Assembly: GCA_947631545.1 (NCBI GenBank)
Contig: CANRLS010000008.1
Coordinates: forward strand, 1-46,396
Direction: 5' to 3'
Source of the DNA: an uncultured Atopobiaceae bacterium
GTDB lineage: Bacteria; Actinomycetota; Coriobacteriia; Coriobacteriales; Atopobiaceae
DNA: 46,396 nucleotides
Shown: in pieces, positions 16,015-25,789 of the stretch
Layout: each line of letters starts with the position of its first letter
How positions within the stretch are numbered: position 1 is the stretch's first letter
The notes under the pieces: model-generated
Told to the model about the DNA's origin: nothing
The model's database searches: none
The model's input: the letters and a program-made list of their open reading frames with translations, nothing else
Made by a program: the position numbers and the translations under genes

Positions 16015-17100
16015 GTGACACCGACCTACCTTGTGACCGGCGGCGCCGGCTTCATCGGCTCGAACTTCATCCTGCACCTGCTCAGGGCCCACGACGACGT
16101 GCGCGTGGTGAACGTGGACGCGCTCACCTACGCGGGCAACCTCGAGAACCTGACGAGCGTGGAGGGCGATGCGCGCTACGCCTTCCGCCAGGCCGACATC
16201 CGCGACGCCGAGGCCATGACGGCGCTCTTCGCCGAGTTCGACCCCGCCTACGTCGTGAACTTCGCGGCCGAGAGCCACGTGGATCGCTCCATCGCCGATC
16301 CGGGCGTCTTCGAGTCCACGAACGTCGGGGGCACGGTGAATCTCCTCAACGTGGCGAGGGCGGTCTGGGAGCGCTCCGACGGCACCTTCGGAGACCATCG
16401 CTACCTGCAGGTCTCCACCGATGAGGTCTACGGATCGCTTCCCCTCGACGAGCCGGACGCGCTCTTCACGGAAGGGACGCCGCTCTCGCCCCACTCGCCC
16501 TATTCGGCCTCCAAGGCCTCGGCCGACCTCTTCGTGCGCGCCTACGGCGACACCTACGGGCTCCCCGTGCTCGTCACCCGCTGCTCCAACAACTACGGGC
16601 CCTACCAGTTCCCCGAGAAGCTCATCCCGCTCATGATCCGAAACGCCCTTCGCCACGAGGCGCTCCCAGTCTACGGCGATGGCCTGAACGTGCGCGACTG
16701 GCTCTACGTGGAGGACCACTGCAGGGCCATCGACCTGGTGCTTCGCGAGGGCCGCGTGGGCGAGGTCTACAACGTGGGCGGCCATAACGAGCGCTCCAAC
16801 ATCCAGATCGTCCGCACCATCGTCGAGCGGGTCTCCGAGGCCGTGGACGACCCCGCCATCGACGACTCGCTCATCGCCTTCGTGACCGACCGCAAGGGCC
16901 ACGACCGGCGCTACGGCATCTCGCCCGAGAAGATCCGCGCCGAGCTGGGCTGGGCGCCCGAGACCCCCTTCGACGAGGGGATCGCGAGGACCATCGACTG
17001 GTATCTGGCGAACCCCGAATGGGTGGAGCGGGTCACGAGCGGCGCCTATCAGGACTACTACGAGCGCATGTACGGCGATCGCGGCACGGCCGGGAACTAG
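16015..17100 (+). CDS. rmlB: dTDP-glucose 4,6-dehydratase
   Basis: Converts dTDP-glucose to dTDP-4-keto-6-deoxyglucose, the second step to dTDP-L-rhamnose. The 361-aa protein has the NAD-binding TGGAGFIGSN near the start, the catalytic Thr135-Asp136-Glu137 of STDEVYG, the Tyr163-x-x-x-Lys167 pair (YSASK) and the RmlB signature SNNYGPYQFPEKLIP. GTG 16015 is the likely start because GAGGAGG ends 7 nt upstream; the frame is open from 15967. It lies between the NlpC/P60 gene (70 bp) and a GT4 gene (19 bp). Confidence 0.94.
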   Translation: MTPTYLVTGGAGFIGSNFILHLLRAHDDVRVVNVDALTYAGNLENLTSVEGDARYAFRQADIRDAEAMTALFAEFDPAYVVNFAAESHVDRSIADPGVFESTNVGGTVNLLNVARAVWERSDGTFGDHRYLQVSTDEVYGSLPLDEPDALFTEGTPLSPHSPYSASKASADLFVRAYGDTYGLPVLVTRCSNNYGPYQFPEKLIPLMIRNALRHEALPVYGDGLNVRDWLYVEDHCRAIDLVLREGRVGEVYNVGGHNERSNIQIVRTIVERVSEAVDDPAIDDSLIAFVTDRKGHDRRYGISPEKIRAELGWAPETPFDEGIARTIDWYLANPEWVERVTSGAYQDYYERMYGDRGTAGN

Positions 17101-17119
17101 CCGAGAGACGGGGCCAGCC

Positions 17120-18259
17120 ATGCGCTACGCGATCTTCAGCGCCCTCTACCCGCCCCATCTGGGCGGCGTGGAGCGCTACACGCAGAACCTGGCGGGGCGC
17201 CTGGCGGCGAGGGGCGACGAGGTCACGGTGGTCACGAGCGCGCTCTCGCCCGATGCGCCCGCCCAGGAGACGGACGAGGCCGGCGCCGAGGTCGTGCGCC
17301 TGCCCTCGATCTTGGCCATGGATGGCAGGCTCCCGCTCCTCGGGCCGGGTCGCGACCTCGATGGGCTCATGGCCGCCGTCGCCGCCCGAAAGCCCGATCG
17401 CGTCGTCGTGAACACGCGCTTCTATCCGCTCTCGCTCGCGGGCATCGCCTTCGGCGGCAAGGCGGCCCTCCCCACCCTCGTCATCGACCATGGCCAGGGA
17501 TTCCTCACGCTGGAGAGCCCCCTCGCGGATAGGGCGATCGAAGCCTACGAGCGCGCGGTCACGTCATGGCAGGGGCGCTGGCATCCCGCCTACGCCGGCA
17601 TCTCGGCGGCGAGCGCCAGGTGGCTCTCGACCTTCGGCATAGAGACGGATCTCGTGGTGCCCAACGCCATCGACGCCGACGCCTTCAGGGCCGAGGCCTC
17701 CGGCAGGGACTTCCGCCGCGAGCTCGGCCTTGCCGAAGACGTCCCGCTGGCCGTCTTCGCCGGGAGGCTCCTGGCATCGAAGGGGGCCATGGTGGTGGCC
17801 GAAGCCGCCCGCTTCCTGCCCGAAGTGGCCTTCCTCGTGGCCGGATCGGGCGCCGCCGAGGAGGGGATGCGGGCCACGAGGGCGCAGAACCTGCGCCTCT
17901 TGGGACCCCTCTCGCACGAGGATCTCTCGGCCCTCTTCAGCCAGGCCGACGTGCTCTGCCTGCCGTCCCTCAGGGAGGGATTCGCGACGACCCTCCTGGA
18001 GGCCGGCGCCTGGGGGCTCATCCCGGTGACGACCCACGTGGGCGGCTCCGACGAGGTGCTCGCCGACCCCAGCTGGGGGCTCGTCCTCGATCGCAGGACG
18101 CCGCTCGCGCTCGCCATGGGCGTCGATGAGGTGCTGGGCTGGCCCGCGAGCGTCCGCGCCGAGCGCTCGGCGGCCCTCGCCGCCCACGTGCGCGAGGCCT
18201 GCACGTGGGACGCCACGTTGGGGGCGCTGGACGCCGCCTTCGGATCGGTTGGCGCCTGA
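17120..18259 (+). CDS. GT4 family glycosyltransferase
   Basis: GT-B fold retaining glycosyltransferase, 379 aa. The N-terminal domain starts with PPHLGGVERYTQNLAG, the typical GT4 acceptor-side glycine motif. The C-terminal domain has FAGRLLASKGAMVVAEA and the E-x7-E donor-site motif in REGFATTLLEAGAW. It probably adds a hexose, or the first rhamnose, to a lipid-linked primer before the giant GT2 proteins extend the chain. This order is inferred from gene order (rmlB, GT4, then three GT2). It ends 121 bp before the next gene, a gap with a -10-like TATCCT (18315-18320). Confidence 0.88.
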   Translation: MRYAIFSALYPPHLGGVERYTQNLAGRLAARGDEVTVVTSALSPDAPAQETDEAGAEVVRLPSILAMDGRLPLLGPGRDLDGLMAAVAARKPDRVVVNTRFYPLSLAGIAFGGKAALPTLVIDHGQGFLTLESPLADRAIEAYERAVTSWQGRWHPAYAGISAASARWLSTFGIETDLVVPNAIDADAFRAEASGRDFRRELGLAEDVPLAVFAGRLLASKGAMVVAEAARFLPEVAFLVAGSGAAEEGMRATRAQNLRLLGPLSHEDLSALFSQADVLCLPSLREGFATTLLEAGAWGLIPVTTHVGGSDEVLADPSWGLVLDRRTPLALAMGVDEVLGWPASVRAERSAALAAHVREACTWDATLGALDAAFGSVGA

Positions 18260-18380
18260 CGCGCGAGCCCCTTCCGGTGCGCGAGCCGGGCAGGTTGGCG
18301 CCATCTGGGGCTGGTATCCTTTCGAGCGGATGGCAGGTGGCCTCGTGGGCCGCCGTTCCCGCTGCGAGGAAGGTGGGGGC

Positions 18381-20840
18381 ATGGCGCTTCGCATCGGCTT
18401 CGAGGATCGGGGCTTCGGCTATGTGTACGTGGCCATCTCGGCCGACGTGCCCTCGGGCGGGCGAGTGGTCGCCTCGGCCGAGGCGCCGACGGGCGAGGCG
18501 CTTCCCGCGATCGTGACGCGGCTTCCCCGGCACGGCTCCTACGCGCTCGTGGCGCCCGAGCTCGCCTGTGGCTATCGCGTGACGCTCCATGTGGTGGATG
18601 CCCGGGGCGAAGAGCTCGCGAGCGAGACCTATTCCGTGCAGCCGACCTTCGAGCGGGCGGGCGACCTGCCCACGTCGCAGCGCGCCGCCTTCGGCGTGGA
18701 CGACATCCGCTACGTGAACCAGCGCCCCATGCCCGATGCGGCGTACCTATCGTTGGAGACCCTCGTCGACGCCGAGGACGGCGCCGACGTCATCCACGGC
18801 ACGCTCGTCGCCTGCGTTCCCGAGGGCGCGGAGCCGGCGCTTCCCGAATTGACGGTGATCAAGAGCGACGGCCTCGTCTTCGAGGATGCCCGGCCCCGCT
18901 ACCTCTGGCACGAGGCGAAGGCCCTCCCCGGCCTCGGCACGCTCATCCGCTCCCAGTTCTCCGTGCGCCTGCCCTCCTGGGAGGGGCACGGCATCGTCTG
19001 GGCGCGTCCGGCGGCAGGCGGTGCCGGCGCGGCCGCCACCACGGGGTTCCTCGTGCTCGACGGGGAGACGCTCTGGAGCCTTCGCGACCGGTGGGGCGCG
19101 GTGACCAGATCCAGCAGCAACGGGATGGGCTATCACGACTGGTTCCTCTCGTGCGGCCGCGCCACGGACCGCGAGCTCTGGGTGCAGTCGAGGACGACCC
19201 TCGAGGGCGCGCCGAAGATCTCCGTGGTCACGCCCGTCTTCCAGACGCCCATGGAGTTCCTGCGCCCGGCCGTGGAGTCGGTCGTGCGGCAGACCTACGG
19301 CGAGTGGGAGCTCGTGCTGGTGAACGCATCGCCCGGAAATCGCGAGATCGCGTCGTATCTCGCCGAGCTCTCCGCCCGGGAGCCCCGTGTGAAGGTGGTC
19401 GCGCTCGAGGGGAACCTCGGCATCGCGCTCAACACGCGCGCGGGGATCGAGGCCTCGACGGGCGATTACGTGGCGTTCTTCGACCACGACGACCTGCTGG
19501 AGCCCAATGCGCTCTTCGAGTACGCCAAGGCCATCGTCGAGCATCCCGATGCGGCGCTCCTCTACTGCGATGAGGACTACCTCATCGATGGGCGCTACTA
19601 CAGCGGCGCCTTCAAGCCCGACTTCGATCGCGACCTGCTGCTCAACCACAACTACGTGACCCATCTGCTCTGCGTGAGCCGGCGCGTCCTCGATGGGCTG
19701 AAGGCGCGGGGGAGGCTTCCCGGGAAGGAGTTCGACGGCGCGCAGGACTACGCCCTCACGCTCGCGGTGAGCTCTCTGGGCGAGAGGATCTGGCACGTGC
19801 GGAGGTTCCTCTACCACTGGCGCTCGCACGCCGAATCCACCGCCACCAACGTCAACGCCAAGACCTGGACGGACGATGCCGGGCGCCGCGCCCTGGAGCG
19901 CTACCTCGCCGAGGAGGGGATCGCGGCCCGCATCGGGGCGGGCCCCCGCCAGAACATGTACGACCTCGTCTACGAGCTTCCGGAGGATCTCTCGATCCGG
20001 GTGGTGGTGAGCCGGACCCATGACGACGCCAGGGCCCGCTCCTGCGTGGACGCCCTCTCCGCCACGCTCGGCGACCGCCCGGCCCAGATCGTGGTGGTCG
20101 ATCCCTTCGGAACCTTCGAGCCCGGGGAGGGGGAGGGCGGGCGCGTGCCCGTGGACGTGCGCCCCTTCCGCGCGGCGTCGGGGAGGGCGGCGCGGAGAAA
20201 CGCCGGGGCCGCCGGCTTCGATGGGGACGTCCTCGTCTTCGTGGACGACGCGTGCGTGCCCGAGGCCCCCGATTGGGTGCAGCGGCTCCTCGGCCCCCTC
20301 GTGCGCCGCGACGTGGTCGTCACGGGAGCGGGCGAGCTCTACGAGGATCGCCTCTGGCGCCATCTGGGCATGTGCTTCGCGAAGGACTATCCGCGCTACG
20401 TGGACCATCTGCTCCCCGAGCGCTCCGAGGTCGCGGGCTACTACAGCATCATGCCGCGCTTCACGCGGGGGGTTTCGGCCGTGAGCGCGTCGGCCATGGC
20501 CATCGCCACGGCCGACTTCGAGCGCCTGGGCGGCTTCGACGAGGCCTATGGCCGGGTCTACGACGATGTGGACCTCTGCCTGAAGGTTCGCTCCCAAGGG
20601 GGCGGGGTGGTCGTGGTCCCCCAGGCGACGTTCATCTACCGCGGACGGGCGCTCGGCGATCGCGTTGTCTCGCCGCCGTTCCGCACGCCCTGGGGCGATG
20701 CGAGCCCCGAGCGATGCCTCGCCGAGAAGGCCGACGAGGCGCGCCTCTGGGAGCGCTGGGGCGGCATCGTCGTGCATGGCGATCCCTTCTACAACGAGCA
20801 GCTCTGCGAGAGGCGCTGCCACTACGAGCTCGGGAGCTAG
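18381..20840 (+). CDS. Tandem-domain GT2 glycosyltransferase 1 (domain A intact, domain B degenerate)
   Basis: Cytoplasmic 819-aa glycosyltransferase. Residues 1-260 form an apparently beta-rich module shared with the next two proteins, with DVIHG at 136-140. A Y-x-x-W linker (YHDWF) leads into GT-A domain A from Pro278. Its metal motif is Asp368-His-Asp-Asp371, followed by YCDED, FKPD and QDYAL, all canonical. Domain B (from about 540) keeps the general fold signature GVSAVSASAMAI and DVDLCLK, but the expected NND is Asp622-Asp623-Ala624. Domain B may be inactive or only bind. ATG 18381 has AGGAAGG 7 nt upstream; a frame-compatible ATG at 18330 is less likely. It probably extends a rhamnose-containing chain. 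Confidence 0.87.
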   Translation: MALRIGFEDRGFGYVYVAISADVPSGGRVVASAEAPTGEALPAIVTRLPRHGSYALVAPELACGYRVTLHVVDARGEELASETYSVQPTFERAGDLPTSQRAAFGVDDIRYVNQRPMPDAAYLSLETLVDAEDGADVIHGTLVACVPEGAEPALPELTVIKSDGLVFEDARPRYLWHEAKALPGLGTLIRSQFSVRLPSWEGHGIVWARPAAGGAGAAATTGFLVLDGETLWSLRDRWGAVTRSSSNGMGYHDWFLSCGRATDRELWVQSRTTLEGAPKISVVTPVFQTPMEFLRPAVESVVRQTYGEWELVLVNASPGNREIASYLAELSAREPRVKVVALEGNLGIALNTRAGIEASTGDYVAFFDHDDLLEPNALFEYAKAIVEHPDAALLYCDEDYLIDGRYYSGAFKPDFDRDLLLNHNYVTHLLCVSRRVLDGLKARGRLPGKEFDGAQDYALTLAVSSLGERIWHVRRFLYHWRSHAESTATNVNAKTWTDDAGRRALERYLAEEGIAARIGAGPRQNMYDLVYELPEDLSIRVVVSRTHDDARARSCVDALSATLGDRPAQIVVVDPFGTFEPGEGEGGRVPVDVRPFRAASGRAARRNAGAAGFDGDVLVFVDDACVPEAPDWVQRLLGPLVRRDVVVTGAGELYEDRLWRHLGMCFAKDYPRYVDHLLPERSEVAGYYSIMPRFTRGVSAVSASAMAIATADFERLGGFDEAYGRVYDDVDLCLKVRSQGGGVVVVPQATFIYRGRALGDRVVSPPFRTPWGDASPERCLAEKADEARLWERWGGIVVHGDPFYNEQLCERRCHYELGS

Positions 20841-20874
20841 GACGGCGCCTGGCCGGGATGGATCGAGGAGGGCC

Positions 20875-23370
20875 ATGGATCGCATAGGCTTCGGCATGCT
20901 CACCACCAAGGGGGGCAAGACCTACGTCCCCATCGACGTGAGGCCGCGGCAGGGCTGGAGCGTGCGGGCGAGCGCGCGCACCACCGGCGGGATGCCAGCG
21001 CCGGCCAAAGTCGTCGCCCCCTGGGGCGCGTCCCAGATGGTGGTGGTCGTTCCGGCGCTGCTCGCCACCCTGAAGGTGTCGGTGGTCGTGCGCGACGAGC
21101 GGCAGGTCGTCGTGGCCTGGGGGAGCCTCATGGTTCGCCCGAGCCTCGCCTTCCTCCAGAGCAAGTACCATTCGATGCGCCATTACCCCGAGCTCCTCTG
21201 GTATCGGGGAATCGACGAGCGTCCCTGCGGCATGAGCACCTACGTCTCCGTGGATGCCGTCTACACCGACACCGTCGAATGGGATGTCATCCACGGCGAG
21301 GCGGAGTTCTGGGGAGCCAGCCCCGAAAGGCTCGGGAGGCCCTTCGAGTTCAAGGTGCTCGATGCCTTCGCGCGACCGGTGGACGTGCCCCGATGCGTGG
21401 TGGCGAGGGACGCCGTCCGACAACTCGACGACGGCACCCACCTCAGAGTCGTTCGCTATTCCCAGCGCGTCCCCCACAGCATGAGGAGCCTCACGCTGTG
21501 GGTTCGCCATGCGAGCCATACGGTGGATGACGGGTTCGTCACCCTCGAGGCCGCCGAGCTCGCCTGGAAGCGGGGCTTCGACGTGGGGTCGCGCTACAAG
21601 CGCCCCGACGGGGCCACGTACTTCTCGTGGTACCCGCGCATGCTCCAGACGAGTGCTCTCGAGCTCGAGCGCGAGCGAGAAGATGCCCCCGGGCGCCTGG
21701 GCGGGGCCCGGGTGACGCTCGTCGTCGATCTCTCGGATGGCGATCCGGGCGCTCTCGAGCAGACGCTCGACTCCCTCGAGTGCCAGACCATGGGCGCCTG
21801 GGAGCTTCTGGGCTACGGCGGCACGGCGCTCGATGGGCGCTGGCGCTGGACGGGCGCAGCTTGGCCGGGCGAGGGCGGCGCCGAGCGCATCTCCCTCGCA
21901 TCGGCGCCGCCCGCCACGGGCGCCGAGGCCATCGCGATCGCCGGAGGCGATCGCGTGGGCGCCATCGAGCAGGGCGAGGCGCTCGAGCCCGACTGCCTCT
22001 ATCGGCTGTGCGAGGCCATGGACGGCGATGGCGCGGGCGGCGATGGCCTCGGGGCCGCCATGGCCTATGCCGATTGCGATCGCGTGCGGCTCGACGAGAA
22101 CGGCAGGAGCATCTACGTCGGCGCGATCTTCAAGCCCGACTTCGACCGGATGCTCCTCTACACGACCGGCTACACGTCCCGCCCCTCGCTCGTCCGCATG
22201 GCGTGCCTCGGCGAGCGTCCGATGCCGAAGGATCTTCGAGCCGCCTCGTCCATCGACCTCGAGCTCGCGCTCAGGGCCGTCGAGAGCGGAGGGGTCATCG
22301 AGCACGTGCCGCTCGTGCTCTGCCACGCCCCCGCCCCGGCGACGGATGAGCCGGCCCGGCTCGGCCAGGCGATGGGCACGCCCGCGTCCCGGCAAGCCAA
22401 GAGGGCCGTGGGCGAGCACCTGGAGCGCACGGGGCATCCGGCCACGGTGGGGGAGGACTCCGCAACCGGGAGCGGCCTCTGGATCGATTGCGAGCTTCCC
22501 CGCGCCGGCGAGCGCCCGCTCGTCTCGATCGTGATCCCCAACAAGGATTCGGCGCGGATGCTCGCGGCCTGCGTGGCATCCATCTGCGAGCTCAGCACCT
22601 ACGATCGCTACGAGATCGTCATCGTCGAGAACAACTCCGTCGAGGCGGCCACCTTCGAACTCTACGAGAGGCTCGGGCGCGACCCGAGGATCCGCCTGGC
22701 CACCTACGAGGGGCCGTTCAACTTCTCGGCCATCTGCAATCTGGGGGCCGCGTGCGCCAAGGGCTCGTACCTCGTGTTCCTGAACAACGACACGAAGGTC
22801 ATCGAGCCCAGGTGGCTCGAGCTCATGCTGGGACCCGTGCACGCGGGCCTCGCGGGCGTGAGCGGCGCGCGCCTGCTCTTCCCCGACGGGCTCCTCCAGC
22901 ATGGCGGCGCGGCCATGCAGCCGGTGGGGCCCATCCACGTGGAGGGCTACGCGCTCCCCGGCTATCCCGCCTACCTCGGCCTCACCAACGGTCACGCGCA
23001 CAGCCTGAGCGCGGTCACGGGGGCGTGCCTGCTCATCGGCCGCGAGCTCTTCGACGAGCTCTCGGGCTTCGACGAGTCCTATCCCATCGCCTTCAACGAC
23101 ATCGACCTGTGCCTGAGGGCGAGGGAGGCGGGCAAGGCGGTCGTCATGGATCCCAGGGCCCTGCTCTGGCACTTCGAATCGTTCTCGCGGGGGCTCGATG
23201 TGGACGATCCGGGGAAGTTCGTGCGCCTGATCCACGAGAACGCCAGGCTGGCTCGGGAGTGGACCGCCTACTATGCGCTCGGCGACCCCTACTATGATCA
23301 CCGGTATCGCAACGACAATTTCTTCTACGTGCTGGGAGGCGATCCCTCTCACCCTGCGTACGAGGAGTGA
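20875..23370 (+). CDS. Tandem-domain GT2 glycosyltransferase 2 (domain A degenerate, domain B intact)
   Basis: An 831-aa paralogue of the preceding protein, with the same N-terminal module (DVIHG from 137). Domain A (about 279-500) has lost its catalytic signature: the position of DHDD is Glu365-Gln-Gly-Glu368, and the YxDED position reads YADCD, although FKPDFD remains. Domain B starts at Pro548 with PLVSIVIPNKD. It has the classical FNFSAICNLG, Asn637-Asn638-Asp639-Thr640, LQHGG, SAVTGACLLI and FNDIDLCLRA, so it should be active. ATG 20875 has GAGGAGG directly upstream. It is separated by 34 bp from the previous gene and by 50 bp from the next, consistent with one operon. Domain B resembles rhamnosyltransferases such as RfbN/WbbL. 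Confidence 0.88.
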   Translation: MDRIGFGMLTTKGGKTYVPIDVRPRQGWSVRASARTTGGMPAPAKVVAPWGASQMVVVVPALLATLKVSVVVRDERQVVVAWGSLMVRPSLAFLQSKYHSMRHYPELLWYRGIDERPCGMSTYVSVDAVYTDTVEWDVIHGEAEFWGASPERLGRPFEFKVLDAFARPVDVPRCVVARDAVRQLDDGTHLRVVRYSQRVPHSMRSLTLWVRHASHTVDDGFVTLEAAELAWKRGFDVGSRYKRPDGATYFSWYPRMLQTSALELEREREDAPGRLGGARVTLVVDLSDGDPGALEQTLDSLECQTMGAWELLGYGGTALDGRWRWTGAAWPGEGGAERISLASAPPATGAEAIAIAGGDRVGAIEQGEALEPDCLYRLCEAMDGDGAGGDGLGAAMAYADCDRVRLDENGRSIYVGAIFKPDFDRMLLYTTGYTSRPSLVRMACLGERPMPKDLRAASSIDLELALRAVESGGVIEHVPLVLCHAPAPATDEPARLGQAMGTPASRQAKRAVGEHLERTGHPATVGEDSATGSGLWIDCELPRAGERPLVSIVIPNKDSARMLAACVASICELSTYDRYEIVIVENNSVEAATFELYERLGRDPRIRLATYEGPFNFSAICNLGAACAKGSYLVFLNNDTKVIEPRWLELMLGPVHAGLAGVSGARLLFPDGLLQHGGAAMQPVGPIHVEGYALPGYPAYLGLTNGHAHSLSAVTGACLLIGRELFDELSGFDESYPIAFNDIDLCLRAREAGKAVVMDPRALLWHFESFSRGLDVDDPGKFVRLIHENARLAREWTAYYALGDPYYDHRYRNDNFFYVLGGDPSHPAYEE

Positions 23371-23420
23371 GCCCGCGGCAGGCGGGGCCTTGAGGCAGAT
23401 CGGACGAAGGGAAGGGTCCT

Positions 23421-25781
23421 ATGGCCATCCGGTTCGGGCAGTCCCAGCGGGGCGGCGGCAAGATCTACGTCTCGCTCACGGCCGAAGTGCCCAAGGGCGC
23501 CAGCATGCATGCGCGCTCCACCGCCCAGAACGGCACCGAGCTCCCGGCCCAGGTGGTGGCCACGCCCAAGGACGGATCCTACGTGCTCGTGGTGCCGCAG
23601 CTGAGGCTCCAGCAGGTGGTGGCGGTATCGGTCCACGACCCCTTCGGCCAGGTGCTCGAGGCCCAGACCTACCGCATCGACGCCCGTGTCTCGACGCTCT
23701 CCACCTGGCAGGGGGCGCGGCGCCAGACGGGCCTCGAGGATGCCCGCAACGCCGATCGCATCCCCTGCGTCGATACGGCCTACGTGCAGGTCGAGCGCCT
23801 CTTCGATGCCGGCAGCGGCTACGACGTGATCCACGGGTCCGTGGAGGCCTATGTGCCCAAGGGGTCTCCCGAGGGCACGGTGGACGTCTCGGTCATCGAC
23901 GACTTGGGGCGCGAGGTGAACCCCGAGCCCTTCATCCCCATGGGCCAGGACCGCACGCCGCTCTCGGACGGCGCCTCGCTCTGGCGGCTCCAGTACTCGC
24001 TCAGGGTGCCGAGGGCGCTCGGCCACTTCGTCGTGTGGGCGAGGTTCTCCGAAAGGAGCGTTCGCGACGGCTTCTGCTGCCTCGAGCCGGGGCGGGCCCT
24101 CGAGCTCCGCGACGCCTGGGCGCGCACCACGCAATCCTCGGGGACGAGCCCGGCCTACCACGGATGGTTCCTCGACAACGGACGGGCCTCCGAGCGCGAC
24201 CTCGCCGTGCAGCGGGGCACGGAGCTCGAGGCGGAGCCCGCCTTCTCCATCGTCTGCCCGCTCTATCACACGCCCGCCGACGAGTTCGACGAGATGGCGG
24301 ATTCCGTCTTCGCCCAGACCTATCCCAAGTGGGAGCTCGTGCTGGTGAACGCCACGCCCGAGAACGAGCGGCTCTCGGCCCAGGTGGCCGAGCGCGCCGC
24401 CGATCCCCGCGTGACGGTGATCGAGCTCGAGGAGAACCTCGGCATCGCCGGCAACACCAACGAGGGCATCCGCGCCGCCACGGGCGACTTCGTGGGGCTC
24501 CTCGACCATGATGACCTCCTGGCCCCCGACTGCCTCTACAGCTATGCGCGCGGTCTCGTGCAGCGCCCCGAGACCGACCTCTTCTACTGCGACGAGGACC
24601 TCTTCCAGGGCGGCCGCTACACCATGGGCTTCCTCAAGCCCGACCTCGATCCCGAGTACCTCATGGCCAGGGATTACGTGCGGCACTTCCTCTGCGTGAG
24701 GAGGGACCTGCTCGCCGAGCTCGACCGCAAGGGGGAGCTCCCGGGGAGCGAGCTCGACGCCGCCTACGGCCATGCGCTCTGCCTTCGGGTGAGCGAGGAG
24801 GCGCGAAACGTCTTCCACGTGCGGCGCGTCCTCTACCACGCCAGGCTCCATGCCCGGGGGAGCGGACACACCTCGCCCCGCGTGGGCTGGGAGGAGGCCG
24901 ACCTCAAGGCCGTGCGCGCCCACATCGAGCGCACCGGGCTCGCGGCCACGGTGGAGCGATCGGAGGAGCTGAACGCCAACGTCGTGCGCTATGCGCCCCG
25001 CCCCGAGCGGCGCGTGAGCGTCGTCGTGGTCCACGAGGGCCATCCCGAGCGGCTGGAGGCTTGCGTCGAGGCCATCCGTGGGGGCCTTGGCCCCGAGGAC
25101 GAGGTGATCCCCGTCGACGCGCTCTTCAGGGGTTGGGCGGAGGCCAGGAACGAGGCCGCGGCCAGGGCCACCGGCGACGTGATCGTCTTCCTCGACGCCG
25201 TCTGCACGCCGCTCGCCGACGACTGGCTCCAGTGCCTCGCAGGCCCCATGGCCCGCGCCAACGTCGCCATCACCGGCGCCAAGCTCCTCTACGCCGACGG
25301 GCTCATCCACCACTCGGGCATCTGCATCCCCAAGAGCGCGCCGCGCTTCACGAGCCACCTCTTCCCCAACGCGCTCCCCGGCGTCTACAGCCTCATCCAC
25401 CTCACCCACGGCGTGAGCGCCGTCACGGGTTCCTGCCTCGCCGTGCGCACGGAGGTCTTTCGGGCCATGGGCGGCTTCGACGAGGTCTTCACGCTGGGCC
25501 TCGCCGACGTCGACCTGTGCCTGAGGGTTCGCGAGGAGCAGAGGGACGTGGTCATGGCGCCCCAGGCGGAGTTCCGGATCGACATCGCGGCCGGCCATGG
25601 CCGCGTGATGCCCCATGCGCGCTTCGGGCGCCCCGGATCCCCGGAGGATCCCGACGTCTGCGCTCGGCTCCGCCAGGAGGAGGGGGTCTTCATGGAGCGC
25701 TGGACCGACTACCTCTCCATCGGCGACCGCTTCTACAACCCCAACTTCCTGCCGGCCCATTGCCACTACCAGATCGTCTAG
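23421..25781 (+). CDS. Tandem-domain GT2 glycosyltransferase 3 (domain A intact, domain B degenerate)
   Basis: A 786-aa paralogue. The N-terminal module begins MAIRFGQSQRGGGKIYVSL and carries DVIHG from 135. The linker YHGWF leads into domain A, with PLYHTP, Asp362-His-Asp-Asp365, YCDED and a KPDLDPEYL segment: an intact GT-A site. Domain B (about 530-740) keeps LLYADGLIHHSGI, SAVTGSCLAV and DVDLCLRV, but the NND motif is Asp592-Ala593-Val594. The pattern is the same as in GT2 protein 1. The ATG has GGAAGGG 4 nt upstream. queD starts 8 bp after the stop, so the GT2 genes and queD-larB-larC are probably cotranscribed. Confidence 0.88.
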   Translation: MAIRFGQSQRGGGKIYVSLTAEVPKGASMHARSTAQNGTELPAQVVATPKDGSYVLVVPQLRLQQVVAVSVHDPFGQVLEAQTYRIDARVSTLSTWQGARRQTGLEDARNADRIPCVDTAYVQVERLFDAGSGYDVIHGSVEAYVPKGSPEGTVDVSVIDDLGREVNPEPFIPMGQDRTPLSDGASLWRLQYSLRVPRALGHFVVWARFSERSVRDGFCCLEPGRALELRDAWARTTQSSGTSPAYHGWFLDNGRASERDLAVQRGTELEAEPAFSIVCPLYHTPADEFDEMADSVFAQTYPKWELVLVNATPENERLSAQVAERAADPRVTVIELEENLGIAGNTNEGIRAATGDFVGLLDHDDLLAPDCLYSYARGLVQRPETDLFYCDEDLFQGGRYTMGFLKPDLDPEYLMARDYVRHFLCVRRDLLAELDRKGELPGSELDAAYGHALCLRVSEEARNVFHVRRVLYHARLHARGSGHTSPRVGWEEADLKAVRAHIERTGLAATVERSEELNANVVRYAPRPERRVSVVVVHEGHPERLEACVEAIRGGLGPEDEVIPVDALFRGWAEARNEAAARATGDVIVFLDAVCTPLADDWLQCLAGPMARANVAITGAKLLYADGLIHHSGICIPKSAPRFTSHLFPNALPGVYSLIHLTHGVSAVTGSCLAVRTEVFRAMGGFDEVFTLGLADVDLCLRVREEQRDVVMAPQAEFRIDIAAGHGRVMPHARFGRPGSPEDPDVCARLRQEEGVFMERWTDYLSIGDRFYNPNFLPAHCHYQIV

Positions 25782-25789
25782 GACGGTTC

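Noticed and set aside
20632-25766. 906-aa and 805-aa open frames on the minus strand
   Set aside because: They are shadows of the giant GT2 genes, with low-complexity composition and no ribosome binding sites or motifs.
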